From positions 84,960,085 to 85,024,084 of the forward strand of contig CM051458.1 in assembly GCA_028274465.1 (NCBI GenBank): a stretch of DNA of 64,000 nucleotides, given 5' to 3'. Shown here in pieces: positions 12,857 to 24,958 of this stretch. A program made the position numbers and the translations under genes. Below the pieces are notes generated by a model. It did not search any database. It worked only from the letters and a program-made list of their open reading frames with translations, and was not told the DNA's origin. The DNA is from Plantago ovata. Its lineage: Eukaryota > Streptophyta > Magnoliopsida > Lamiales > Plantaginaceae. The first letter of the stretch is position 1; the number at the start of each line of letters is the position of its first letter.

Positions 12857-12952
12857 CACAACTCCAATACACACAATGGCTTGATACTTCCGAGACTTCC
12901 CAAGCTTCTCAACAACAATGTCAATTTCAGAGCTTCCGGGTACCCAGACAAC
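12857..12952 (-). pseudogene. Lumazine synthase-like exon a, copy 1
   Basis: This 96-base, 32-codon segment lies between CCACTAG and GTATGC on the minus strand. It encodes [20 protein letters not shown] followed by [12 protein letters not shown]. In plant lumazine synthase the corresponding stretch has the VPGSFE motif, an E/Q-K-L-x-K-S-G-K-Y helix and the CIGAVVRGDTTH strand that continues in exon b. The neighbouring exon b keeps the correct order and phase at the junction. No active-site N-terminal exons or C-terminus are seen, so this is a fragment. Confidence 0.78.
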
Positions 12953-14096
12953 CTAGTGGATGGTTCCGAAAAATGAACATTCAGCAAGAAAAACTAACAT
13001 TGATGACACATGTTAAATTAAGGAACAAAATCAAGCTGCCAATTGATATCAACACGACCACTAAATGCACTCTAACCAATTTCATAACTGTTAGTTTTCA
13101 GGCGTGCATTACCTTCTATTAGAAAACATAAGCAGATGATTTGTAAGGATGTTTCACCTGCTTGAGCAGGTTTTGTTTACAATGGTGCATTATGTACTAT
13201 GTAATATGCAATTACAGCACCATTGCTCCGATGCATAGCATTTCAGAGAAGACACTAGCAACATAAACACAGCAACAATACCATTAGCTTCTAGCGATAT
13301 GCGCAAAATGACTTGTTAATTCATATCATCAATGTATTTATGTTCAGTGCGAAGGATTAAAAACAACAGATGAATGAATCCCCTATACCACCAAACAAGA
13401 TAAATCACGGTCCATGGAAAATGAAATAGTCACAACTTATCCAGTTGCAGCAGATCCAGTGAAACCCGACAAAAATTTGAAAGGAAGACTAGAAAACAAA
13501 GAAATGACTTACCAACAACAAAACACGACCTCCCAAAACCACCGTACGCACTAAACTCCGCCCGTACCTACCTCTCTGTTCATTCAACAGTCAACACTCT
13601 AGCATAAGAAGAGTAGATAAGAAGTAATATTAGCACTATAATTCACGTATATAAGCACAAAGAAGCATATAACAATGACTGACCAAAACGAGAGAGAGAG
13701 AGAGCAGCCTTAAAAGAGAAGAGAATAATGTAACTTACTACTACATGTTTACCAAAAAAAACCTTCATCTGTGCAATGCCATGACACCGTGACCCGAAGC
13801 ATGCAACACACAGCAATCCAGTCGGACCTATACAATGAGGCAGTTTAAACAACAGAACAGAGAGAGAAGCCTTAAAAAGATAAAAGGACAAGGATAATGT
13901 AGTTACTTACTTCATGTTTTCCACCAAAATCCCTTATCCGTGCCCGTGCGAGCAGGTTGCAAATCTCAATTGTTTTAAAATGTTGTGGTGAATATTTAAT
14001 TCCACATGATACACACTAATGCTGCGCAACATGCACAATCATCTACACATCCTTGAAATCCAATATATTAACCTTCTAATGCAACATACCCAATTT

Positions 14097-16215
14097 CAAC
14101 TTCACTTGTAAAGATTCAAGCGTAATCTCCATTATCACTATTGGTATCAATACATAAAATTACATCACCTTTAATTGTCAACCTTTAAATTCAGAACCTA
14201 ATTACCATTTCAATCAATATCTAATTTTCCAAATCCTTGAATCACTCAATTCACTCCTAAAACTTTTCTAACTGTCCAAAAATTCCAATTTCACTTGTCA
14301 AGATACAAGCCTAATCTCCATTAACACTATTGGTATCAATCCATAAAATCACATCACCTTTAATTGTCAACCCTTAATCCTTAAATTCAGAACCCAATTA
14401 CCATTTCAATCAATATGCAATTTTCCAAATCCTTGAATCACTCAATTCACTCCTAAAACTTTTCTAAACTGTCCAAAAGTTCCAATTTCACTGGTCAAAA
14501 TTCAAGCCTAATCTCCATTAGCACTATTGGTATCAATCCATAAAATCACATCACCTTAAATTAAATTCAGAACCCAATTACCACTTCAATCAATATCCAA
14601 TTTTCCAAATCCTTGAATCAATCAATTCACTCCTAAAACTTTCCTAAACTGTCCAAAAATTCCAATTTCACTTGTCAAGATTAAGCCTCATCTCCATTAT
14701 CACTATTGGTTTCGATCCATAAAATCACATCACCTTAAATTCAGAACCCAATTACCACTTCAATTAATATCCAATTTTCCAAATCCTTAATCACTCAATT
14801 CACTCATAAAACTTTTCTAAACTGTCCAAAAATTCCAATTTCACTTGTCAAGATTAAGCCTAATCTCCATTAGCACTATTGGTTTCAATCCATAAAATCA
14901 CATCACCTTAAATTCAGAACCCAATTACCATTTCAATCAATATCCAAATTTTCAAATCCTTGAATCACTCAATTCGCTCCTAAAACTTTTTTAACTATCC
15001 AAAAATTCCAATTTAACTTGTCAAGATTCAAGTCTAATCCCCATTAGCACAATTGGTATTAATCCATAAAATCACATCCCCTTAAATTCAGAGCCCAATT
15101 ACCATTTCAATCAATATCCAATTTTTCAAATCCTTGAATCACTCAATTCACTCCTAAAACTTTTCTAACTGTCCAAAAATTCCAATTTCACTTGTCAAGA
15201 TACAAGCCTAATCTTCATTAGCACTATTGATATCAATCCATAAAATCACATCACCTTTAATTGTCAACCCTTAATCCTTAAATTCAGAACTCAATTACCA
15301 TTTCAATCAATATCCAAATTTTCAAATCCTTGAATCACTCAATTCGCTCCTAAAACTTTTCTAACTGTCCAAAATTTCCAATTTCACTTGTCAAGATACA
15401 AGCCTAATCTTCATTAGCATTATTGGTATCAATCCATAAAATCACATCACCTTTAATTGTGAACCCTTAATCCTTAAATTCAGAACCCAATTACCATTTC
15501 AATCAATATCCAATTTTCCAAATCCTTGAATCACTCAATTCACTCCTAAAACTTTTCTAAACTGTCCAAAAATTCCAATTTCACTGGTCAAGATTCAAGC
15601 CTAATCTCCATTAGCACTATTGGTATCAATCCATAAAATCACATCACCTTAAATTAAATTCAGAACCCAATTACCACTTCAATCAATATCCAATTTTCCA
15701 AATCCTTTAATCACTCAATTCACTCCTAAAACTTTTCTAACTTTCCAAAAATTCCAACTTCACTTGTCAAGATTCAAGCCTAATCTCCATTAGCACTATT
15801 GGCATCAATCCATAAAATCACATCACCCTTAATTGTAAACCTTTAATTTCAGAACCCAATTACCACTTCCATCAATATCCAATTTTCTAAATCCTCGAAT
15901 CACTCCATTCACTCCTAAAACTTTTCTAATTGTTCAAGAATTCCATTTCACTTGTCAAGATTCACTAAAATCACATCACCTTTAATTGTCAACCCTTAAT
16001 TTCATAACTCAATTACCAATTCCATCAATATACAATTTTCTAAATCCTCGAATGACTCCATTCACTCCTAAAACTTTTCTAATTGTTCAAGAATTCCAAC
16101 TTCACTAGTCAAGATTCAAGCCTAATCTCCATTAACACTATTGGTATCAACCCATAAAATTACATCACCTTTAATTGTCAATCCCAAAATTCAGAACCCA
16201 AGTACCACATCACTA
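14097..16215. repeat. Tandem repeat array 4 (about 190-bp unit, roughly 11 copies)
   Basis: This is the longest array. Units of two kinds (with and without the TTTAATTGTCAACCC segment) alternate in blocks, and a two- to three-unit block is itself repeated near 14900-15660, which suggests recent unequal exchange. Confidence 0.95.
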
Positions 16216-16975
16216 GAACCTAATTTCCACATCACCTATAGAAAGGATCGAATACTTGAGAATGTAAAGTTGTGGAATAGTAAAATTATGCTGCAAGATG
16301 AACACACTAAAGAAAGAGTTTGTACGCAAAGATATTGAAGTAAATTAACTTTAACAAAAATGGTAACGGGTGACTAGTTCGCAAGAAGTTATTAAAATGG
16401 TGTGACATAGTGAAGTTAAAAAGGAACTTAAACATACTCAAAATTCGTTGAAAATGTGTGGTAAGTGAAGTATTGAGGTCACTTGAATACACTAAAAGAA
16501 AGATTTTATTTGCAAGGACATTAAAGTAGTAATTAAAAAAGGCAACACGTCTTATTTTTTTCTGAAGGGATGTGAACTAGTAATGCTTTAGCTTATCATT
16601 AATGGAAGACGTGTTGGTCAAAAAACATTTGTGAAAGGAGATTAAACTTAAGAATATGTGAATAGTCTTCACATTTAAGAATATGCAAGAGCTATACACA
16701 ATCCAACACTAAATAATTTGCAAGCCATGAGATTTAGAATAGTGAGATTTGATGATAATAATCATGAAAAGAAGAGGAAATTGCATGATAAACAACTGTT
16801 TAATTAACATTAAAAAATATTGACCTGATTCATATGTTCACACGTCAAAACACCAAATATGCAAGGGACACCTGCAAATTATGGTCAAACAAAAGTTAAA
16901 CCACCATAGAAAAGGTGCAGAAAACCAAACCCACCCCCTCACACAAGTGAGTTCATTAATATCCAGAGGGGTTAC

Positions 16976-17118
16976 CTTAATACGCCTTAGAAATTCGAAC
17001 CCATCCTGTGGAGGACTGAATTCAAAATCAAAGGCAGGCTTCTGAAGGCTACTGTAATCTTCATCACTGTCATCGTCTTCATTCAGTTCATTGAACTCTC
17101 CTTCAGGATCTGTGCAGC
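16976..17118 (-). pseudogene. GEMIN2-like exon fragment, copy 2
   Basis: Same length (143 bases) and same splice borders as the fragment at 11744-11886. It differs at a few codons: the DFDSGPPQDG motif of copy 1 reads DFEFSPPQDG here, so the conserved S-G is lost. Open throughout. Confidence 0.72.
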
Positions 17119-17825
17119 CTGTTGTAAGGACAAAACATTTTTATAAGGACAACCAGCGAATGTTTCACTCATGTTTGCCAAAGTGGAGTGTGAGTGAGAA
17201 ATATAGAACCCTGAAACACCCCACATTGCTACTTATCTTGTTCAAGCAAGCAGAGTTTTACTTTCTAGTGCGGTCCCTATTTCCCCCTTCATACTCAAGA
17301 GAGAAAAAGAAAGAAAGAATGCTTACAAATATATCTAAGCATTGTTCAATTCAACCATAACTACTCGATGGTTCTAATATTTCAGCTCGGTGCCATAATA
17401 TTAATAAACTGAACTTGAATATTGTTCATATTTTTGTTTTGCATCTTTTACCACAATCTCCTTGCATACATAAAAACATTCATAATAAGCTTCTACTTTC
17501 AACATATGTGTTGAACAATCCTGGTCTATTAGAAGTTTAATGTATCGATTATTTTTAAAGCTCTACGTCCATTAAGCATCATCATGTGAGAGTTGAGAAT
17601 CTGAAACTGCCTTAATAAAAACTTGAAGAAAACAAATGAGAAATATGTCACACACACACAACACACAAGAATGAAGAGTAGATGGTTTAACATCTCTAGT
17701 GCTTTAAAATAGAATATATAGAGGACATAATTGAATTGAATAAGCGATTAAATGAGTAAACTTTACGTGATTTCATTTGACAACAGTAATTTGTATTCCA
17801 TAAACCCATTCAATAGATGTCTTAC

Positions 17826-17903
17826 CTTAATTTATACCAGCTGATAGCACTCCGGAGGCACCTGAGTTGGCCACAGCAACAAGTGGGTTGTATCGCCTCT
17901 AAC
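17826..17903 (-). pseudogene. Lumazine synthase-like exon b, copy 2 (frame broken)
   Basis: It keeps VRGDTTH, closer to the family consensus than copy 1. The same one-base loss follows, before AVANSGASGVLSAGIN. The acceptor CTATAG and donor GTAAGACA are retained. Confidence 0.75.
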
Positions 17904-18092
17904 CTATAGGACAAAATCAGAGAGATGTCTGTAAAAACAAGCTAACCAATATATACCGTATATAAAACACAAAAGAATATTGTCAGCTCAGTGGACATGG
18001 ATAAATACATACTGAACACATTGCAGGACCGAGGCTGAGCGAAAAAACCCGCAAAGCAAACTGACAATTGAATATGCGAATAGAGAGCATAC

Positions 18093-18188
18093 CACAACTC
18101 CAATACACACAATGGCTTGATACTTCCGAGACTTCCCAAGCTTCTCAACAACAATGCCAATTTCAGAGCTTCCGGGTATCCAGACAAC
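18093..18188 (-). pseudogene. Lumazine synthase-like exon a, copy 2
   Basis: A 96-base segment with acceptor CCACTAG and donor GTATGC, encoding the VPGSSEI motif and the [11 protein letters not shown] strand. At the start it has a nucleotide change (VVWIPGS instead of VVWVPGS). It pairs with exon b at 17826-17903, about 190 bases downstream on the minus strand. Confidence 0.77.
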
Positions 18189-19245
18189 CTAGTGGGTGGT
18201 TCCGAAAAATAAACATTCAGCAAGAAAAACTAACATTGATGGCACATGTTAAATTAACGAACAAAATCAAGCTGCCAATTGATATCAACACGACCACTAA
18301 ATGCACTCTAACCAATTTCATAACTGTTAGTTTTCAGGCGTGCATTTCCTTCTATTAGAAAACATAAGCAGATGATTTGTAAGGATGTTTCACCTGCTTG
18401 AGCAGGTTTTGTTTACAATGGTGCATTCTGTACTATGTAATATGCAATTACAGCACCATTGCTCTGATGCATAGCATTTCAGAGAAGACACTAGCAACAT
18501 AAATACAGCAACAAGACCATTAGCTTCTAGCGATGTGCACAAAATGACTTGTTAATTCATATCATCAATGTATTTATGTTCAGTGCGAAGGATTAAAAAC
18601 AACAGATGAATGAATCCCCTATACCCCCAAACAAGATAAATCAAGGTCCATGGAAAATGAAATAGTCACAACTTATCCAGTTGCAGCAGATCCAGTGAAA
18701 CCCGACTAAAATTTGAAAGGAAGACCAGAAAACAAAGAAATGACTTACCAACAACAACACACGACCTCCCAAAACCACCGTACGCACTAAACGCGGCCCG
18801 TACCTACCTCTCTGTTGATTCAACAGTCTACACTCTAGCATAAGAAGAGTAGATAAGAAGTAATATTAGCACCATTCATCACGTATATAAGCACAAAGAA
18901 GCATATAACACAGACTGACCAAAACGAGACATGACACCGTGACCCGAAGCATACAACACACAGCAATCCAGTCGGACCTATACAATGAGGCAGTTTAAAC
19001 AACAGAACAGAGATAGAAGCCTTAAAAAGATAAAAGGACAAGGATAATGTAGTTACTTACTTCATGTTTTCCACCAAAATCCCTTATCCGTGCCCGTGCC
19101 AGCAGGTTGCAAATCTCGATAGTTTTAAAATGTTGTGGTGAATATTTAATTCCACATGATACACACTAATACTGCCCAACATGCACAATCATCTACACAT
19201 CCTTGAAATCCAATATATTAACCTTCTAATACAACATACCCAATT

Positions 19246-21005
19246 TCAAATTCACTTGTCATGATTCAAGCCTAATCTCCATTATCACTATTGGTATCAA
19301 TCCATAAAATCACATCAACTTTAATTGTCAACCCTTAAATTCAGAACCCAATTACCATTTCAATCAATATCCAATTTTCCAAATCCTTGAATCACTGAGT
19401 TCACTCCTAAAACTTTTCTAACTGTCCAAAAATTTCAATTTCACTTGTCAAGATTCAAACTTAATATCCATTAGCAATATTGGTATCAATCCATAAAATC
19501 ACATCACTTTTAACTGTCAACCCTTAAATTCAGAACCCAATTACCATTTCAATCAATATCCAAATTTCCAAATCTTTGAATCACTCAATTCGCTCCTAAA
19601 ACTTTTCTAACTGTCCAAAAATTCCAATTTCACTTGTCAATATTCAAGCCTAATCCCCATTAGCACTATTGGTATCAGACCATAAAATCACATCACCTTT
19701 AATTGTCAACCCTTAACCCTTAAATTCAGAACTCAATTACCATTTCAATCAATATCCAATTTTCCAAATTCTTGAATTACTCAATTCACTCCTAAAACTT
19801 TTCTAACTGTCCAAAAATTCCAATTTCACTTGTCAAGATTCAAGCCTAATCTCCATTAGCACTATTGGTATCAATCCATAAAATCACATCACCTTTAATT
19901 GTCAACCCTTAAATTCAGAACCCAATTACCACTTCCATCAACATCCAAGTTTCAAAATCCTTTGAATCACACAATTCACTCCCAAAACTTTTCAAATTGT
20001 CCAAAAATTCCAACTTCACTTGTCAAGATTCAAGCCTAATCTCCATTAGCACTATTGCTATCAATCCATAAAATCACATCACCTTTAATTGTCAGCCCTG
20101 AATTCAAATCCAATTACCATTTCAATCCATATCCAATTTTCTAAATTCTTGAATCACTCAATTCACTCCTAAAACTTTTCTAACTTTCCAAAAACCAACT
20201 TCACTTGTCAAGATTCAAGCCTAATCTCCATTAGCACTATTGGCATCAATCCATAAAATCACATCACCTTTAATTGTCAACCCTTAATTTCAAAACCCAA
20301 TTACCACTTCCATCAATATCCAATTTTCTAAATCCTCGAATCACTCCATTCACTCCTAAAACTTTTCTAATTATTCAAGAATTCCAATTTCACATGTCAA
20401 GATTCAAGCCTAATCTCCATTAGCACTATTGGTATCAATCCATAAAATCACATCACCTTTAATTGTCAACCCTAAATTCAGAACCCAAATACCACTTCAA
20501 TCAATATCCAATTTTCTAAATCCTTGAATCACTCAGTTCACTCCTAAAACTTTTCTAACTGTCCAAAAATTCCAACTTCACTTGTCAAGATTCAAGCCTA
20601 GTCTCCATTAGCACTATTGGCATCAATCCATAAAATCACATCACCTTTAATTGTCAACCCTTAAATTCAGAACCCAAATACCAATTCCATCAATATCCAA
20701 TATTCTAAATCCTCGAATCACTCCTAAAACTTTTCTAAGTGTCCAAGAATTCCAACTTCACGTTTCAAGATTCAAGCCTAATCTCCATTAGCACTATTGG
20801 TATCAACTCATAAAATCACATCACCTTTAATTGTCAACCCTTAAATTCAGAACCCAAGTACCAATTCCATCAATATCCAATTTTCTAAATCCTCAAATCA
20901 CTCAATTCGCTCCTAAAACTATTCTAACTGTCCAACAATTCCAACTTCACTTGTTAAGATTCAACCTATCTCCATTAGCACTATTGGTATCAATCCATAA
21001 AATCA
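19246..21005. repeat. Tandem repeat array 5 (about 190-bp unit, roughly 9 copies)
   Basis: Same unit as arrays 1-4. It stops within a unit at AAAATCACA, only about 40 bases from the donor side of DNA2 exon 9. If that gene is intact, the array lies in its ninth intron. Confidence 0.95.
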
Positions 21006-21048
21006 CAACTATCAGCAAAAGTTCTATCAATGTCATTCCTCAGGTAAC

Positions 21049-24000
21049 CTGAAATATCTGATGCAATAAGGTTCCAATTAATGCTGGCACCGAATGTTCA
21101 TTCTGTTTTACCTCTCTTCCAGGACTGTGCGTCTGGGGCAACTAAAACTAGCAGAAACCTAAGAGTGGCAATTAATATGAAACTAATTAGATAAATCTGG
21201 GCCAACAAGTTTCACAGCAGCAATCAATCAGTATAAATCAGAATCAAAAATGCAAACCAATATTTATTTAATTGTTTCTTCTTTTATGCAAACTAATATT
21301 TATATGCATGTAGAGGAACCTCAAAAGTAAGACAAATGGGATGAAGATTGGTAGTACCCGACTGCCAGAAACCAACACATCTGGGTGGACAATGAGAAAG
21401 TTTTTCTCACTATTTACATCACACTTCCCGTTGGCATCAAATTCACCAATTACATGCACGGTATCGCCAGGTGAAACAATGCTATAGGACCTAGGAGGTA
21501 AATGAACAGAACCAAAATTGTGTGAACACTTTGAACTAAAACTTCTAACAAATAAAAAACAGAAGCCAGTGAAGCAAAAACAGGAGTAGAGGAACGTTAA
21601 TATATCAGAATATAACAAATAAATGTTTCTCACAGAGGCTGCCAAATCTGAAATTTTAACTAAAGGTGGCATTTGGTCATTCAATAGAGAATTACAGCAT
21701 GTTAGCAAGAATCCCCAGAGTATCAAAGGTTATTGGAAGTGTATTTGTAAGGAGTTGAGGCCTGAGGGGACTTAATTTTCATTCACAATGGCCACTTATC
21801 CACATGTATGGGAACTAGAGTTAGATGAACTTGCTCAATGTTAAAAATCTGCAGACAACACCCATTGGAAGTGGTGTTTGGATATCAATAAATAGGTGAC
21901 TTCTCTTCAATATTCAAGATCATTCAGACAACACAGGTATTGTTGCACCTCATGTAACAACAAAAGACTTCCATTGGAAAAAAAGTGATACAAAATTTTA
22001 CGTAGTAAAATATTAGCACTCTTTATGTTGGCCTAACCTATATATACTCTAGACAGATTTATCACCGTTGATCATAGTCATACGAAAAAAAAAAATGTTG
22101 ATATCATCTAGTGACTCTTTGTTTAATGGCTATATCCATTTACTTACCAATCATCCCACAACTGCAAAGCTCGCTCCACTCCACTCTCTTCATTCAATAA
22201 CCGCAGCACCTGTAGTGCCTAAGCTCAGTAACCAAATCGTAGTTGTATGACAATGTGACAGTTGATGAAAGGGTAAAGTACCTTGAAATGGGATTGAGAA
22301 ACAGATAGCTCATCGCAGACCTGAAGCACAAACGTGAAAGTAAGTGAACAGAGAGTAACTTCCAGTGCAAAAGTAGTGAAATATAGGTGCACACACCTCC
22401 AATACAAGGAAGTTGAAATTAGAGCTTTTCCTGCAATTCTCTTTCAAGTTTCTTGTACTAGAGTTCATGGCAAGACCATTGTTAACGGGCCTATCAGCAT
22501 CTAATAATGTTTTATTCTCTCTACAGGAGGAATCTTCCGAGATCACATCTTCCACTTGATCTAGCAGTTCAATAAGAGCCTGTTCAAAACTGAATTTACT
22601 GCTGAATACAACACATATACTTCTGAACTAATGAAAATGTATAAACAGATACTCTACCAGATTGCAAATAAACCCAAACTGTGGATTCTCCCACGAAAAT
22701 AAAACATTATAAAAATTTGGGTTGATATGATGGCGGTAATATATGGAAGAACAGAATTTTAGACCTTTTTGTGCTGCCGAGAACCAAGCTGATCGGGCAT
22801 TCCACTAGAATCTGTATCATCACGGACCTGCACGCTTACATAATAAAAGCATAAAACAACAAAGAGGGGAAAAATAATACAGAAAATTAGAAATCATGAA
22901 TGAACATGAAGTTATAATAGTAATTACCTTGTCAGGGCAACATGAGAGGGATGGTGGGGTTGTGAACGGGCTCTGAGAATTATGAACTTCAGGTTTACGG
23001 TTACTAATTGTATTGCTGTTGTTCCCATGAGAGTTTACATCATCATCGGACTTGGACTTTCTCGTTGCAGCATTGTCCAAGCATATCAAAGATCTTTCAC
23101 ATGCCTTTAGTGGAGGTGAAGAAAGCCATCTCTCAAGCTTCCCTGACCTGCCAGGAGAAGTTTGCACCTACCTACCAGAATTATTTTGCTGTTTCCAAAG
23201 GAGGAGAGGAAGTAGATATCAAATTAAAATAAGAAGCACAAACCATTCTTTGTGAACATGGTTGAAAGTTCATCGAGTTGAACCTTGAAGAGTCTGCCAA
23301 TACCCGCACGTGCTTAGATATGGAATGTAGCCTCTCATTTACTGGAGAAATTTTCCATGTTACCTCATCAACAACATCATCTTGGCTCTGCTTCATTAGC
23401 TAAAGGGGAAGAGAGGAGAAAGTTCAAAACAAGAATAACATGATATACTTCCAGACTAGCTCTAGGTGAATCTATATTCTTAATTCAAAGCCCATTACAT
23501 GGCCCACATTCAAATCACATGAAACCCATTAAACATTAAAAAATTCAGGACCATCTTAATCACATCGACATGAGAAAGGTTATCTCAAAATGGTGCCACA
23601 TGACCACACTCCATGGAAAAACTATTCTCAATTGTAATAAAGATGCGTTTAAAAAGAAGTTAATATGTTGAACCAGCTCCACTTGAATCATTTGAATTTG
23701 GGAGTATTCCAGTAGTAAAGAACTCAATGTGCAATGATAACATAACATTCTTACAAACTAGTGTCAGGTCACAGGTGAGTCAATTTTCTCAAATTCAAAT
23801 AACACGTGCGTACTATATCGAAAGCCCATTTCATGGAGAACACTGGAATATCACAAAACCTATAAACCAAAGGCCAACTGAGAACATCTTAATCATAAGT
23901 TAAACCATAATAATCTACTCAGAATGGTGCAATGTGTGACTTCACTCCTTGGCAACCCAAACAGTGAACGTAAAAATGTTGACCATTTTATGTTTATTGT

Positions 24001-24562
24001 TCGATACAGCTATTGACTACTAGTGTCGAATACACGAATACGATCACACCATAAACATTCACAAGTTCAACTGGAAAATAAACTAAAAAGGGCACAAAAT
24101 ACACAACTATAGAATAAGCTAAATGAAGTAATAAACACTTGAATAGCATGAAACACAAGTTACTAGCAGTGATCATTACCATCCCAGGCGAAAACTTGAA
24201 GCGCTTAGCTAGGGACATCGTTTTCGAAGGCTCCGGTGACACCTCCAACTGGTTGTCCTCTTCGCCATCATCGTCAATCATAACAATCTCCTTTTGTTTA
24301 TTGGACACCCCAAATTAGCATCAGAGGTCGCATCCTTTTCGACCGAATCCACAGGTTTAACCCTAGGGTTTTCAGCTGTCCCACTGGAAATGGCTTCCGG
24401 TTTGGGATCTAGGTTTTTTCTGTGAGCAAGGGCTTTCTGTGTCAGAGAATGGCGTTCGAACAAGTGTTGGATACCGAACTTCGTAGGCTGAGAACGTGGG
24501 TTGAGCTGATGCTGCTGGTTGGTCGATTTCTTAGCTGAGCTCGGCTTCTTTCTCGGCGGCAT
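21049..24562 (-). pseudogene. DNA2: DNA2/JHS1-type helicase-nuclease, N-terminal exons 1-9, two frame breaks
   Basis: Nine exons can be placed by GT-AG borders and phase: 24562-24180, 23399-23244, 23167-22928, 22827-22765, 22579-22397, 22320-22282, 22209-22148, 21490-21358 and 21158-21049. Landmarks are MPPRKK and the PIP-box-like KFGIQHLFERH in exon 1, KRFKFSPGM, VTWKISPVNERL, QSPFTTPPSLS, NFLVLEV, VLRLLNEESG, SPGDTVHVIGEFD and then FSCPRRTVLEER, whose Cys starts the iron-sulphur nuclease region. DNA2 trims flaps and resects ends during replication and repair in the nucleus. Exon 1 (383 bases) and exon 9 (110 bases) are each one base short of phase, near 24285-24305 and 21110, so the frame breaks twice. 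After exon 9 no nuclease or helicase exons are found to the left edge; satellite arrays follow instead. It is either a pseudogene or a gene with a very long intron and two sequencing errors. Confidence 0.88.
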
Positions 24563-24877
24563 TGTTACTGTACTGATACAGTTAGTACTGATAATCGATC
24601 GATGATCTCGATTCGAATTGAGGAGCTGGAGATGAAGATGAAGACGATTGGACTGGATTTTGGGATTAAAATTGGAAATTATTTTTAAGGAGAAGAAGAG
24701 AGTATGAGAGCAATTGACGCGTTGATGGTAAGCAGATGTCCATCTTGGGATATTGCAACCCATAATCAGTCCACTCCGGGTCCCACGTCTGAGCAAAAGT
24801 ATACTGTAGCTCTGTTTCTTGTTCTCAGACATGGACAAAACCACAAAACCATCCTCCTATTTTTCACTACAGCTGTC

Positions 24878-24958
24878 CGGTTTTTTATACTTTATATTAT
24901 AATAAATTATGATAGTGTCCGGTTTTTAAACTTTATGTTATAATAAATTATGATAGTA
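24878..24958. repeat. Short tandem duplication (about 40 bp, 2 copies)
   Basis: The phrase GTCCGGTTTTT..ACTTTAT, then TTATAATAAATTATGATAG, occurs twice in succession. It lies upstream of DNA2 on its non-coding side. The rest of 24563-25830 shows no gene or element I recognise. Confidence 0.85.

Larger units (their letters stand above)
10881..14096 (-). repeat. Spacer modules C+B+A, copy 3 (carries gene fragments)
   Basis: About 3.2 kb of unique-type sequence between arrays 3 and 4, almost collinear with 16216-19245. C (10881-13216) contains a GEMIN2-like exon and two lumazine-synthase-like exons; B (13217-13570) and A (13571-14096) match the earlier copies. Compared with copy 4 it has about 100 extra bases near 11390-11490. 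Confidence 0.9.
16216..19245 (-). repeat. Spacer modules C+B+A, copy 4 (carries gene fragments)
   Basis: Near-identical duplicate of 10881-14096. Differences seen: loss of about 100 bases in C near 16723, and loss of about 75 bases in A near 18920, which removes the donor side of the 65-base exon-like piece. Otherwise only scattered substitutions and small indels. Confidence 0.9.

Noticed and set aside
17091-18358. Plus-strand open frames (17091-17360, 18068-18358)
   Set aside because: They are antisense to the GEMIN2-like and lumazine-synthase-like exons and read their complements.
5244-21005. CRISPR-like array
   Set aside because: Spacing is wrong: units are contiguous and diverged over their whole length, and this is plant nuclear DNA.
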